From assembly GCA_949152475.1 (NCBI GenBank), contig OX424556.1, positions 54,890,451 to 54,954,450 of the forward strand: a stretch of DNA of 64,000 nt. Reading direction: 5' to 3'. The notes under the pieces were generated by a model. It was not told the origin of the DNA, did not search any database, and saw only the letters and a program-made list of their open reading frames with translations. Below, one piece after another: positions 25,723 through 36,263 of this stretch. Each line of letters starts with the position of its first letter. Position 1 is the stretch's first letter. Made by a program: the position numbers and the translations under genes. Source of the stretch: Terebella lapidaria. Lineage: Eukaryota; Annelida; Polychaeta; Terebellida; Terebellidae.

Positions 25723-27884
25723 TTATTTTTCAGGATCAAAAGCCCGACGGATCCAGTAGTCCACCTCGGTCACCTGTTGCAGTACAGTGAACCGGCCTAT
25801 CCACAGCCGTGCAAAACTCGTTGCCCTGTTTGGCCGGAAGATAGTAGTAGCGCACCTTGTCATCCTCCGCAAAAGGGGGTCTACCCTTAGTATGGGCGTC
25901 ATTGCCTCGCTTCTGCCACATAGCAGACTTATCCAGGCACGCTTGTACAAAGTCAGGGGCGTTAGCGAGGGCATGGCGAACCCATTCCATGTACTCGGGG
26001 CCACACTGCGGTAGTGGGCCAGCTCTGCTGCAGTTGGATACATAATATCCACAAGTAGATTAAGTTCCCAGCTGTACATCATCGCGTGCGGGGTCACCCC
26101 GATTGAGGCATCGACTGACGACCTGTACTCCATTAAGACGTATGGGGAGGTGGTGATCCCAGTAGCTTGCATGATCTTTTACGAAGGTAGCCAGCATATT
26201 CAGGATGGTTCGGTTAAACCGTTCGACCAGTCCATCACACTGGGGTCTGTAAGGGGTGGTCTGGACCTTGATACTCCCTATCATCTGTGCTAGGCCCCAG
26301 AACAGGTTGCTCTGAAATTGCATGCCTGATCCGAGTGTACTTGCTTGGGTACGCCATGGTACACCACCCACCTATTTACCAGCAACCAAACTACCTCGTT
26401 CGCGGTCTGGCGCCGCAGCGCGCAAGCAGAGGTGTACATGGTGAAATAGTCCGAGATCACCAGGATGTACCGGAACCCACGCAAAGTGACCCAGTGAGTA
26501 TCCAGAATATCCAAGGCAATCCGGTCAAAAGAAGCACTCACTTACGAGCCTGGTACCACTCCGACGTACATCCAGGCCGCTTCTTGGCCAATGCAAGCAC
26601 TGGTGAAGCCAGTGGATCGTCCTCCAGATGCCCAGGTGACCAGTAACCCGGAGGTCATGCAGTTGATGGAGCACTTCTTTGCGCAGCTCCACGGGAAGCA
26701 CCAGCTGCCAAAAGCAGGCCACAGGTGTGGAGGCTTATAGCCCTGGTAACGAAGGCCTTCGCAGAGAGTGAACCATTCCCACTGGGAGACTATGGATTGT
26801 GTCTCCTCCTTGTAGGTCTTCCGCTCTGCCTTCGCTTTGATTACCGGCGCCAGGGGGCTGTCCGCCCTCTGCTTTGCAGCCAGCTGCTCCAGAGAGTAGC
26901 CGCCCAAGTAGGTCGGTTCCTTATCTGTTACATCCGGCTGCACACCTGCGGTCATTACCACAGAGGGTAAATGCTGCTTGTACTCAGACTCGTCCAAAGA
27001 CGGGGAGGATACCAATGAGGAATACACTGCCGGCGTCGAGGAGGACTTGCTGGGGTTGAGTAGCACCACTGGATCATACGTGTGTCAGTTACGCCAATAC
27101 CGGCGTGTTCGCGCAGAAGGGTGAACTCCTATTGCCTGGGCCGCCATGGTATCATCAGGTGCGGCAGCCTGCGTTCTCCCCGGGCGGTCCAAGTCCGAGT
27201 CTGAGGAAGAATCCTCGCCACACCGGAACGGCGTCATTCCCGCACACTCTGGATACTTACATTTATGGCAACATGACAATCTGTCAGCATTGCCATGATG
27301 CTTTCCCGGCGTGATGCTCAATTTTCATGTTATACACCTTGAGTTTGACGAGCCACCAAGCCATATGCCTCGCTATAGTTGAGCAACCATCGGCACGAAC
27401 TGTGATCAATCTGCAACAGGAAGTGTCACCCAACAAGTAATGCCGGAACTGCTTGGTCATAGTTACAACCGCGAGGAGCTCACAGTGAGTTGTGCAGTAG
27501 TTCATTTGAGAGCGTCTCAAGGCCACCTTCTCATGAGCCACCACATGCTCCTGCCCATCCACGCCCGTCCACACGGGTGCTGCCACCAAGGCTTTCTGGA
27601 GATCCATAAAAGCTTCCTCCTGGGAAGCCTCCCAGACTATCCGTGAGGATAATGAGGGGGAACACCATCTCTGCAAAGCCCTGGATAGACCGGCGGTGGT
27701 AGCTCAACAAGCCCAATAAGGACCTCACGTCTGCCACGCTACAAGGCTGGGGCCAGTGCTGCATGGCCTCGATCTTCACAGGGTCTTGACGAACACCTGT
27801 GCCTGTCACCATGAAGACCAAGTTCAAAATCTCCTTGGCAAAGAGTTCGCACTTATTAGGCTTCAGTTTAAGGCCTGCATCGAC
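25723..27884 (-). pseudogene. Ty3/Gypsy pol fragment: RT end, RNase H, integrase
   Basis: Reading on the minus strand, the fragment starts in the RT connection (DPVKIEAMQHWPQP, then RSLLGLLSYHRR). It continues through RNase H (SQMNYCTTHCELLAVV) and the integrase. The integrase retains the HHCC-like start (GHLGIWRT), the core start FDRIALDIL, the second Asp region (SDQACNF) and RPQCDGLVERFNRT with its catalytic Glu. A GPF-like tail follows near 25800. Several frameshifts and stops break it. The catalytic half of RT is missing; the sequence is instead joined to a minisatellite at 27885. Confidence 0.9.
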
Positions 27885-29400
27885 AACCTATACTGACAAC
27901 CTACACCAGAGACTGAACGGGAGCTCTCCAGCGTGGTGACGTCAGCCAACAACTACAACAGTGATTAAATTCCACTGGGTTAAGTCAGCCAAGCTACAGC
28001 AGAGATTGAAAAGGCCTTCAACTCAGTGAGGTCGACCAACAACCTACAGCAGATTATGACAGGAAGCCTTCCACCCAGTAAAGTCAGCCAACAACTTACA
28101 GTAGAGGTTGAGGGGAAGCCTTGCACCGAGTGTGGTCAGCAAGTAAACTAAAACAGAGATTGGCGGGAATTTTTCCAACCATTAAGTCAGCTGACAATCT
28201 ACAACAGAGATTGAAGGGAAGTCTTGCACCGTGTGAAGTCAGCTGACAACCTACAACATAGATTCAGCATAGACATCACTCATGATAGATTCATCCTGAG
28301 TGATGTCAGCCAATAACCCACAACAGAAATGGAAGGGAAACCCCCGATCGAGTGAGGTCTACAGATATTGAGGTTAAGCCTTCCATCGATCGAGATCAGC
28401 TGACAACCTACACCAGAGATTGAAGGGAAGTCTTCCACCAAGTGAGGTCATCTGACAACCTACACCAGAGATTGAAGGGAAGTCTTGCACCGAGTGAGGT
28501 CATCTGACAACCTACACCAGAGATTGATGGAAAGTCTTTCACCGAGTGAGGTCATCTGACAACCTCCACCAGAGATTGAAGGGAAGTCTTCCACCAAGTG
28601 AGGTCATCTGACAACCTCCACCAGAGATTGATGGAAAGTCTTGCACCGAGTGAGGTCAGATGACAACCTCCACCAGAGATTGAAGGGAAGTCTTGCACCG
28701 AGTGAGGTCAGATGACAACCTCCACCAGAGATTGAAAGGAAGCCTTCCATCGAGTGAGGTCAGAAGACAACCTACACCAGAGATTGAAGGGAAATCTTGC
28801 ACCGAGTGAGGCCAGCTGACAACCTCCACCAGAGATTGAAGGGCAGCCTCCACCAAGTGAGGTCAGCTGACAACCTACACCAGAGATTGAAGGGAAGCCT
28901 TCCATCGAGTGAGGTCAGAAGACAACCTACACCAGAGATTGAAGGGAAATCTTGCACCGAGTGAGGCCAGCTGACAACCTCCACCAGAGATTGAAGGGCA
29001 GCCTCCACCAAGTGAGGTCAGCTGACAACCTACACCAGAGATTGATGGAAAGTCTTTCACCGAGAGAGGTCAGCTGACAACCTACACCAGAGATTGAAGG
29101 GAAGTCTTGCACCGAGTGAGGCCAGCTGACAACCTCCACCAGAGATTAAAGGGAAGCCTTCCATCGAGTGAGGTCAGCTGACAACCTCCACCAGAGATTG
29201 AAGGGAAGTCTTCCATCGAGTGAGGTCAGCTGACAACATTCACCAGAGATTGAAGGGAAATCTTCCATCGAGCGAGGTCAGCTGACAACCTCCACCAGAG
29301 ATTGAAAGGAAGCCTTCCATCGAGTGTGGACAGCTGACAACCTACACCATTTGAAGTGAAGCCTTCAACCGAGTAAGGTCATCCAACATCCTACAACAGA
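27885..29400. repeat. 52-bp minisatellite, about 29 copies
   Basis: The phrase CACCAGAGATTGAAGGGAAG recurs with a 52-bp period (for example 28411, 28463, 28515). Units are diverged at the left (27.9-28.4 kb) and homogeneous in the centre. CTGACAACCT and GAGTGAGGTCA complete the unit. Minus-strand ORFs through it are repeat artefacts. It abuts the Gypsy RT fragment exactly where the RT catalytic region should begin. Confidence 0.93.
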
Positions 29401-31852
29401 AGCTGACAGGAAGTTTTCTTTCCACAGGAAATAACAGGAAATAAAACCCACAAACGGACTTGAGTTGCTTGGAACAACTGTGGTGTTAGAGTGTACCGTG
29501 TATCTTAACTGTAATGTTACTGTATGAAGTAACTGTAAAATTATGAAACAACTTTAATGTTTGAGTGAATCATAGCTTATGGGAGTGGTAGCTTTTGAAC
29601 ATGTTGAAGCGACGGTGCTCAGGGTGTGGGTGGCCAGCGTTTGAGTGTTAAGGTAGGTACACAAGTGAATTTTAGGTTACCGTACCTGTGGTCCGATAAC
29701 TTATTGTCGTGGGATTGCGTCTGTCGTCCGTCCGTCTGTCCACATTTTTATCTTCAGAGTTTACAGGCGAATTTTTCTGAAATTTTGCACAAAAATGTCT
29801 AAAAATATTCCAAGAGGTTATTTTTTAGTTTTTTGATTTTCATTTTTTTTTTTTGATGAAAAATGGCCAATTTTCGATTTTGGTGGCCATTTTCTCCAAA
29901 ACTGCCCGATCAGTTTTGAGATTTTCATTTCAAAAGCTGCCACTCATGTACCTTTATTATGTGTATAAGTTCGTTGCCCTTGAATCGCCAGTCTGCGCGT
30001 GGCGTCCATTTTGATTTTTCTGACGGGTCGGTAAAGAAATTTTTTTTGCCCCAAATCGCATTACTATCCATTTTGGGCCATTTCTAGGCAAAAAAAATTT
30101 CCCCCCTTTGAATTTTTTTTTTACCTTTCCTTCATAATGGGAGGTGCCACCACTGTACTCATAGAAGGTCTGAAGATAGCGCTTAGATGTTGGAACTTTC
30201 GAATAGGAAGTCAGATAAGGCGATTTCTGTGACCTTGAATTTTACCTTCGATGATATTGAAAGGTCAAAACAGCCATCTTTTTGGTAAAACAATGCCCAA
30301 ATTTGCTTTTGCAGATGCAATACTTGTTGATAGAGCTATGTTTGTATTCTGTACATATATAAAGTCATATGCAGCATACTAGGCTAGCGGCCAGGTGCCC
30401 AAAAGGGCCATATTTAAGGAGTTTAATCACCCAACTGTGCACAAGGCTGAATTATATATCAAAATAAACGGTAGACTCTACTGGTCATTTTCCGTCATAT
30501 TTTACACTCTGCATCCAGGGGGTTGTCATGGTAACGGGCCTTGACTACGGATCCCTAAGATTGGTGTTCAAATCTGGATTTTTGCCTAATGTATGACTGA
30601 GATAAATGTATTGTCATATCCAGTTCCTTCATCAGTGTTTTATATCATCTGACCATCTTGTTTGTACCTATATGTACTTAGCCGAGTCGCATGGCTATAT
30701 TAAGCATGTTTTTTGGATATTCAGTAGGCAGAATGCTGAGATGCAATCGAATAAATATATCTATAGATTGTCTCGAAAAATGGAGACTCAGTAAGAAGTT
30801 TTTTATGCTCTACAAAAATGGATTGATAAATATATCTATATCAAACACATCCAATTTAAGTAAATGTCATATATTCAATGTTTAAAACAAATAGTTAATA
30901 ATTGAATAATAATTTGATCACACGGTTGTCAAGGCAACCATTGGAGTATTCAGGATTAGGTGTACATTATTCACAATTATCAAAGAAACTGTGCATAAAA
31001 ATAGGCGGAGATGACAAATATTCAATAATGCATCAGATATATTTTGCAGACAGCATACCTGTATATAGTACATACGACATGTGTAGTCGAACATTGCCAT
31101 ACCATCTATCCCTCAGATACTGTCCATAGCAACGCCGTTGGTAGGGAACCTTGCTCGTAACTAAAAAAAGTTATGATGATGATAAGGCATTTGTTTTATG
31201 TTTTAAATGAAATACATGCATGTTATAATGTATTTTTGACAAAAAATTAGCATATTCATGAAGTTTGGGTCCATAGCAACCACCGTTGCTAAGGGCAATA
31301 TTTCGGGCGTTGTTCCCTTGGTGACGAAATGATGCTATTAAATTCTGATGTTTTTGTTTAATTCTGATAATTTTCATTTTGACTGGACCCCCACTTTAAA
31401 ATTAGATCCTATATATTATGTCAAATACATCTACATATACTATACACATATTTACAGATTGTTTCAATCACGGCTGCCATGGCAACCATGAAGTTTCAAG
31501 GGTAGTCTTTATATGATACTAGTACCTTGTCTTCAGAAATCACATGTTACATATCTGGGGAAACTGTAAATACCGGCAAAAACATGCTTTACATCTACCT
31601 GTGTACGTCCACCATTTCCATAGTTAGGAATGATTTCACATATATGTACAGTATTCTGTTTCGAATATATTGCAACATGTACATTTACTAGCTGTCAGAT
31701 TGTAAATTTCTTGTGAGAATACAATAGCATACAGTTTCCCCCAACGCATTTTATCCATCAAATATCCACATTCAGCAATTACTCCACATACTTTCTACCT
31801 TATCACTGTGGATTTGAAATCAACTGAACCTTGTTGAGCAAGTACTAGTATA

Positions 31853-32075
31853 TTATGAAGAGTCCACATCATTCTCATCAACGTTTGAGTTGTTATGGCA
31901 ACGATCGCCACCACCAAATGAGCACTGGTCAGTGCATGGCATGTTGTTCCTTAAACATGTACAGCTTGTACTGCACAAGTTTCGTCCCCGACTACCACAG
32001 AGGAGATCTTCCATCATCTCGGCAGTATATGGACCCTCGAAGAATACTGGATATAACAGACCGTCCTTCATTCGC
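31853..32075 (-). pseudogene. C-terminal remnant with CXC-type cysteine cluster
   Basis: The minus-strand frame ends LLCGSRGRNLCSTSCTCLRN, continuing with PCTDQC and RCHNN before a stop at 31853. The pattern of regularly spaced C-x-C pairs, preceded by a Pro/Phe-rich LYPVFFEGPYTAE lead, is the tail seen in many invertebrate transposon-associated or orphan proteins. It sits inside the TIR transposon and is cut upstream by the Gypsy fragment, so most of the host ORF is lost. Confidence 0.5.
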
Positions 32076-33985
32076 CATCTCGTGGTGCGCACCGCCCTGA
32101 GCTGGAATGAACAGCACAAACCCTGGCGGAAGAGATAATGGGTGTCCCTCCTCCGGAACTAAAGTCTGCAATCACCCTGTGGATCCGTAGAAAGTGCATT
32201 CCAATGATTCCGGCTGCCCCGATATCTGCGACGATCGCCTCTGTAGTGTAGGTGATACCTCCAAGTTTGACTTGGAGGTCGATCAGTCCGTGGATACGGT
32301 TGTTGTTGTTACCTGCTCCGTAGAACTTGTAACTGCCAGGATCCCGCAGCTCCATGCTGCGGAAAGCGGGTTCCCGCTTGTATGTCCCAGTGGCGACCAG
32401 GGTGACCTCTGAACCGAAGTAACAAGGAACTGAACCGGCTCCCGCGCAAATGGTAAAGGCAGGTACCAACAGGGTTCCCTAACCAATGCGCACGACGGAT
32501 AACCGAGGTGTCCTCGTATCCTCAAGGACCACTCCCGTTAGAGTTATATCTACTTGAGAATCGTCCGGCTCTTCAGCGGGTGGGGCAGCTACAGGTGCCA
32601 CAGGACAACTGTCCCCAGACGCAGTGTTGGTTGCCACCACTTCCGGTTTTAGTTTCCCTCACGAAAGGGTTGCCGTCTCTGCCCCGGAGGACCGTGTGAA
32701 AGTTTGAGTTTCTCCAGCGGGCCTCAGGCAAGTTGCCTTTGTAGCCGCTGGCTCGCAGGCATTCCAGCAACTCCGGACACTGTAACCAGAAAAGACCCTG
32801 TTTTCTGCAGAAGTAGCAGGGCCGGTTGGCGTTAGGTCCGGAGGTGAAAGCGTAGCAATCTAAGAGCCCCAGAGCTGCGATCCCAGCGCAGTGCGCAATC
32901 ATCTGCGCTGCACTGAAACCTGGTTTCAGTTTCCCTCACGAAAGGGTTGCCGTCTCTGTCCCGGAGGACCGGGCGAAAGTTTGAGTTTCTCCGGCGGGCC
33001 TCAGGCAAGCTGCCTTTGTAGCCGCTGGCTCACAGGCGTTCCAGCAACTCCGGATACTGTAACCAGAAATGACCCTGTTTTCTGCAGAAGTAGCAGGGCC
33101 GGTTGGCGTTGGGTCCGGAGGTGAAAGCGCAGCAATCTAAGAACCCCAGAGCTGCGATCCCAGCACATGGCGCAATCATCTTCGCTGCACTGAAATATGG
33201 TTTCAGTTTCCCTCACGAATTGGGTTGCCGTCTCTGTCCGCATCGACTCGGTTCGACTCGTCGTCAGTTGCCGGAGCAGCAGAAGCGGTGGCTAAGGTGG
33301 TCCCTCTGAGCTGCGGCACAGGCGCTGGTCCCATTATATGGGTAACCGGCACCTGCGGGATTGGACGTACCAGGGGTGTGACCGGCAGACCGATCATCAT
33401 TGGTGTGGGGGCAACCACAGAAGTCGCGCTCGGTGCAGTGACCGGACTGTGCTTATATTCGCGAGCGCATCTTGTGGGCTGATCATCCTGCATAGGGTGA
33501 TCGGCCGTGGTCGTAACGGCCATCGGGAGCCAGCTCTGTGAGCGAGTGAGCTGCTCCACTGCTCCTCAGATAGCTGGTCCAATACCTCCGGCAGCTGGAC
33601 TGGGGGTACGCAGGGGGAACATCCTGGCTGGCTGGGGAAGCCAGACAGATTATCCATCTGTCCATGCGTCAGCGCAGTCACTGGTACTCGCATCCTCGCA
33701 TCCAAAGGTGCCGGACGGAAGAGTACCGGAAAGCGCGGGGTGAATCCATCTCCGGACCCCCCATGACACCTGGAACGCTGGACGGGACATCCTGAGGCAG
33801 CACTTGCTGCAACCCAGCAGGGTTCGACTCGTCCGCAGACGGAGTCGAGGACGCCGGGGACAACTCCGCGGTCTGGTTCCGGTCCTGCGGATCGCCCGAG
33901 CGCCCTCTCGGATGGCCAGATTCATCCTGGGTTAGCTCCCAGTTGTCGTGGGAGCAGGTATGTTGAGACACATTGTCATTCATAT
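32076..33985 (-). pseudogene. Gypsy gag-protease remnant with duplicated zinc knuckle
   Basis: Downstream of the LTR, the minus strand encodes a decayed Gag (from about 33983), a zinc-knuckle segment and a retropepsin-like domain (32469-32068). The latter carries the late motif AAGIIGMHFLRIH, comparable to the ILGMDFL box. The active-site DTG is not visible. Frames are broken throughout. The element is inserted in the TIR transposon and lacks its pol and 3' LTR here. Confidence 0.7.
32652..33205 (-). repeat. 277-bp tandem duplication of the Gypsy zinc-knuckle region
   Basis: GTTTCCCTCACGAA starts at 32652, 32929 and 33206, giving two full 277-bp units and a third partial start. The period is not a multiple of three, so the duplication shifts frame. 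One unit reads CYFCRKQGLFWLQC (His lost). The other reads CYFCRKQGHFWLQY (last Cys lost). Confidence 0.88.
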
Positions 33986-34093
33986 TGAATTGTCTTGCTG
34001 TATTTCAGATTATCCCGGAGAAAAGCAGGCGGTCCCCTGGGACTAAGGAGCAAAGACACTGCGACAGTAGGCTTCCATGGATCGCTGTCAGCC

Positions 34094-34112
34094 GACCCTG
34101 GTCACGGTACCA
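34094..34112 (-). other. Putative primer-binding site of the Gypsy element
   Basis: Immediately inside the LTR the minus strand reads TGGTACCGTGACC. Its leading TGG would pair with the CCA end of a tRNA. The tRNA species is not identified. Confidence 0.45.
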
Positions 34113-34113
34113 A

Positions 34114-34732
34114 TGTAAAGTTTGATGCTGTCCGCTATCCCTGACCCTCGTGGATAACCCGCTCACCATGGGTAACTGCGGGCGTAGTATTTACTTTAGA
34201 ACGTTAACCAGGTAGCAGTCCACCGAGCAAGCTCGGACGTAAGGACACCACTCAGATGCGGGATCATCACCATGGTGTTAGCTGTGGCCGGCTCGCCGAT
34301 GGTCCGCCTAAGGATAGAACCCCGGACAGCCCGACGGTCTGCCAGAGCCTTTGTCGCATCATCGCATGGCGAGAGACTGATGATCACAAGGACGAGCCCT
34401 GGTTCATCACCGTCCTGGGCCCCCGATTGGAAATCGTCCCCGGGGTCTTATGACCCACTTCTAGCCGGACGAAAGGGACACGGAGCTCATGGTTGAACTC
34501 ATCCGTCGTCCTCTCGCTTTGCGAACTCTGAGACAACTCCGAACACACAAAGCGGCTTGATAGAATTTTTAACCTCAAGAGACACGAGGGATGACGTAAG
34601 ACCATTGTTGCAGTATAGTGGAGCAACAAGATTAGACAGTATTGCCATGCAACACACTTGCTTCGAACACGGCCAAAACAATAATAGTGTTAGCAATGGA
34701 ACTCCTGCAGCGATCTTTGGGCAAAATCGCCA
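34114..34732 (-). mobile_element. Gypsy 5' LTR
   Basis: The 619-bp segment begins TGTAAAGTTTGATGC and ends AAAATCGCCA on the plus strand, giving TG...CA borders. It matches, in order, the solo LTR at 47788-48499. Shared phrases include CAGCCCGACG, TCTGCCAGAGCC and TTTGGGCAAAATCGCC. Gag lies on its interior (left) side, so it is the 5' LTR of a minus-strand element. Confidence 0.8.
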
Positions 34733-35530
34733 GACACGATATTGATTGAACAGACCCAGGCATATTTTCCCATGCTATGATTGCCATGGCAACGATAATT
34801 TTTCATTGAATACATAATATATTCATGAAAGTAGAGTGTACATAAATATTTCAGCTTATTATTTGCAAATTATAACACTTATGTTTGAAGTTATTTCATT
34901 TGCAACGCTATATTCCTAAATAAATAAAATGATGTGTGAACGTGCACATGTATGGTCCTATTTTTGTATCAATTTATCCATTTCAGATATAATTCATTGC
35001 TTTATATGCTATATTCGTGCAATGAATGAGCCAGTTGTGTTTACAAAATTATATGAAACACATAGAACTCTATATAGCAAGAAAAAATGTGTGCGAATAT
35101 TGATATTAAATCCAGTGACAGTGCATCTCAAAAAGCTCATACGAGCTGTTTTGAGCAATCTGTAGTCAAGCACCGTTACCATGGTAACCCCCGGATTTGA
35201 AAAACTATAATATGACAAAAATTAACAAGGGGGCTTTACTGGTCATTTTGATATATCATTCAGCTTTGTGCACAGTGGGGTGATTAAATTCATTTTTTCA
35301 AGCCCTTGGCCGCTTGCCTATACCTAATGGTGACATTGAGGTTTACAAAACTAACCTTGATCTCTAGGTCATACGTCACCTGCAGTCCTCGATACCAAAA
35401 TTGTCCAGTAAACTATCTTAGCCCTTGGGCTAATTTTTCTCATTCTGGTGAATTATCATCGACCTATTCCATCTATGTATACTGAACTGTCCTCTCAATT
35501 TACAAATTAATTTCTTACTTCCATCAAAAT

Positions 35531-35782
35531 AGGAAGTTTTAACTTGTTTAAAACCAGTATTTATTACATACCTACCTCTATAATAAACTCTTTGGGTAAT
35601 CTTACCTTGGCATTCAAAGAAGAGGAGAGAGAAATGACTGTCACAAGAATTTTCTCAAAATTCCTGACATCCATCTCGAACTCGAAATTGAAAGAAATTA
35701 CTCTCACACATCTCAGATTCCCCGCGGTGTAGATGTGACGTCACACCGGTCATATGATTGACCTTAGCCGCCATTAATTTGC
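35531..35782 (+). repeat. DIRS left (3') inverted terminal repeat
   Basis: About 210 bp (35573-35782) is the reverse complement of 41854-42063, with one clear mismatch (GACTG against GAATG). A further 42 bp at the outer edge (35531-35572) is specific to this end. The repeat contains CCCCGCGGTGTAGATGTGAC and TAGCCGCCATTAATTTG. Confidence 0.92.
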
Positions 35783-35824
35783 CCACCTGGTTAAGGCAGG
35801 GGAGGCGGGAGGGAGAATAATCGT

Positions 35825-35924
35825 GTTTATTATAGAGGTAGGTATGTAATAAATACTGGTTTTAAACAAGTTAAAACTTCCTATTTATTGCCATACCACT
35901 ACCTCTATAATAAACTCTTTGGGT
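35825..35924 (+). repeat. DIRS internal complementary region (ICR)
   Basis: 35825-35881 is the exact reverse complement of the left terminus 35531-35587. Bases 35882-35924 are the exact reverse complement of the right terminus, ending at 42080/42081. Joined, they equal the reverse complement of the junction that would form if the element closed into a circle. In the DIRS-1 model this region templates completion of the ends. Confidence 0.92.
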
Positions 35925-36263
35925 TATATCAGAATAACCAAAGGAGGTGGGTTTAACCCTCTCCCGGGAATTCATCACCGATGTGTGAGAGTAGGAAATA
36001 TCCATTGAAAGTAGTAAATATTGTGTTTTACTTTGAAATTATAATTTTAAGTCGAAAATACATATTTACAGGATATTTACAACCATACCATAATACACGC
36101 CTGAATTACCTTCAGATGCATGGAGACGAGCAGGGGCTCTGCAGAGGTGACTTTCCTCTTGCAGATGAACAAAAATTTCCTTCGCCAAAGAAGAGGAGCA
36201 ACTCCCCTGGGAGCCGACCTCAGGTGCATCTGTACAGAGGCGTGTTGAGCTATCTACAGGTAT

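Larger units (their letters stand above)
30380..35320. mobile_element. TIR DNA transposon (4.9 kb including a nested Gypsy piece)
   Basis: Inverted ends of roughly 170-190 bp lie at 30380-30550 and 35150-35320. They share TAGGCTAGCGGCC (right: TAGGCAAGCGGCC), ACTGTGCACAA and GGTTRYCATGGTAACGG. A 3-bp duplication, TAC, flanks the insert (30377-30379 and 35321-35323), and the empty site is predicted by the sister repeats at 61.26 and 62.35 kb. Superfamily is uncertain. A 3-bp target and a Cys-rich ORF tail could suit Academ, but this is only a guess. Confidence 0.75.
29674..35438 (+). mobile_element. ACCGGAC repeat family, copy 3 (interrupted by later insertions)
   Basis: The left end reads AGGTTACCGTACCTGTGGTC and the right end ACTATCTTAGCCCTTGGGCT followed by a T run. 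These match the ends of the copies at 58996 and 61389. The left body (GTCCGTCCGTC, then GGCCATTTT-type phrases) matches up to about 30376. The family sequence resumes at about 35321 with TAATGGTGACATTGAGG. Everything between is a later insertion. Confidence 0.82.

Noticed and set aside
28656..29139. Minus-strand ORFs rich in Gly/Leu/Ser
   Set aside because: Artefacts of the 52-bp minisatellite; the same peptide phrase recurs with repeat phase.
30380..35320. Whole interval as one intact autonomous transposon
   Set aside because: Only a C-terminal cysteine-rich remnant of a host ORF is left and a Gypsy piece occupies the centre.
35531..35884. Separate small MITE with 57-bp inverted ends next to the DIRS element
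   Set aside because: The inverted sequence at 35825-35881 is better explained as half of the DIRS internal complementary region, because its other half matches the far end of the same element exactly.
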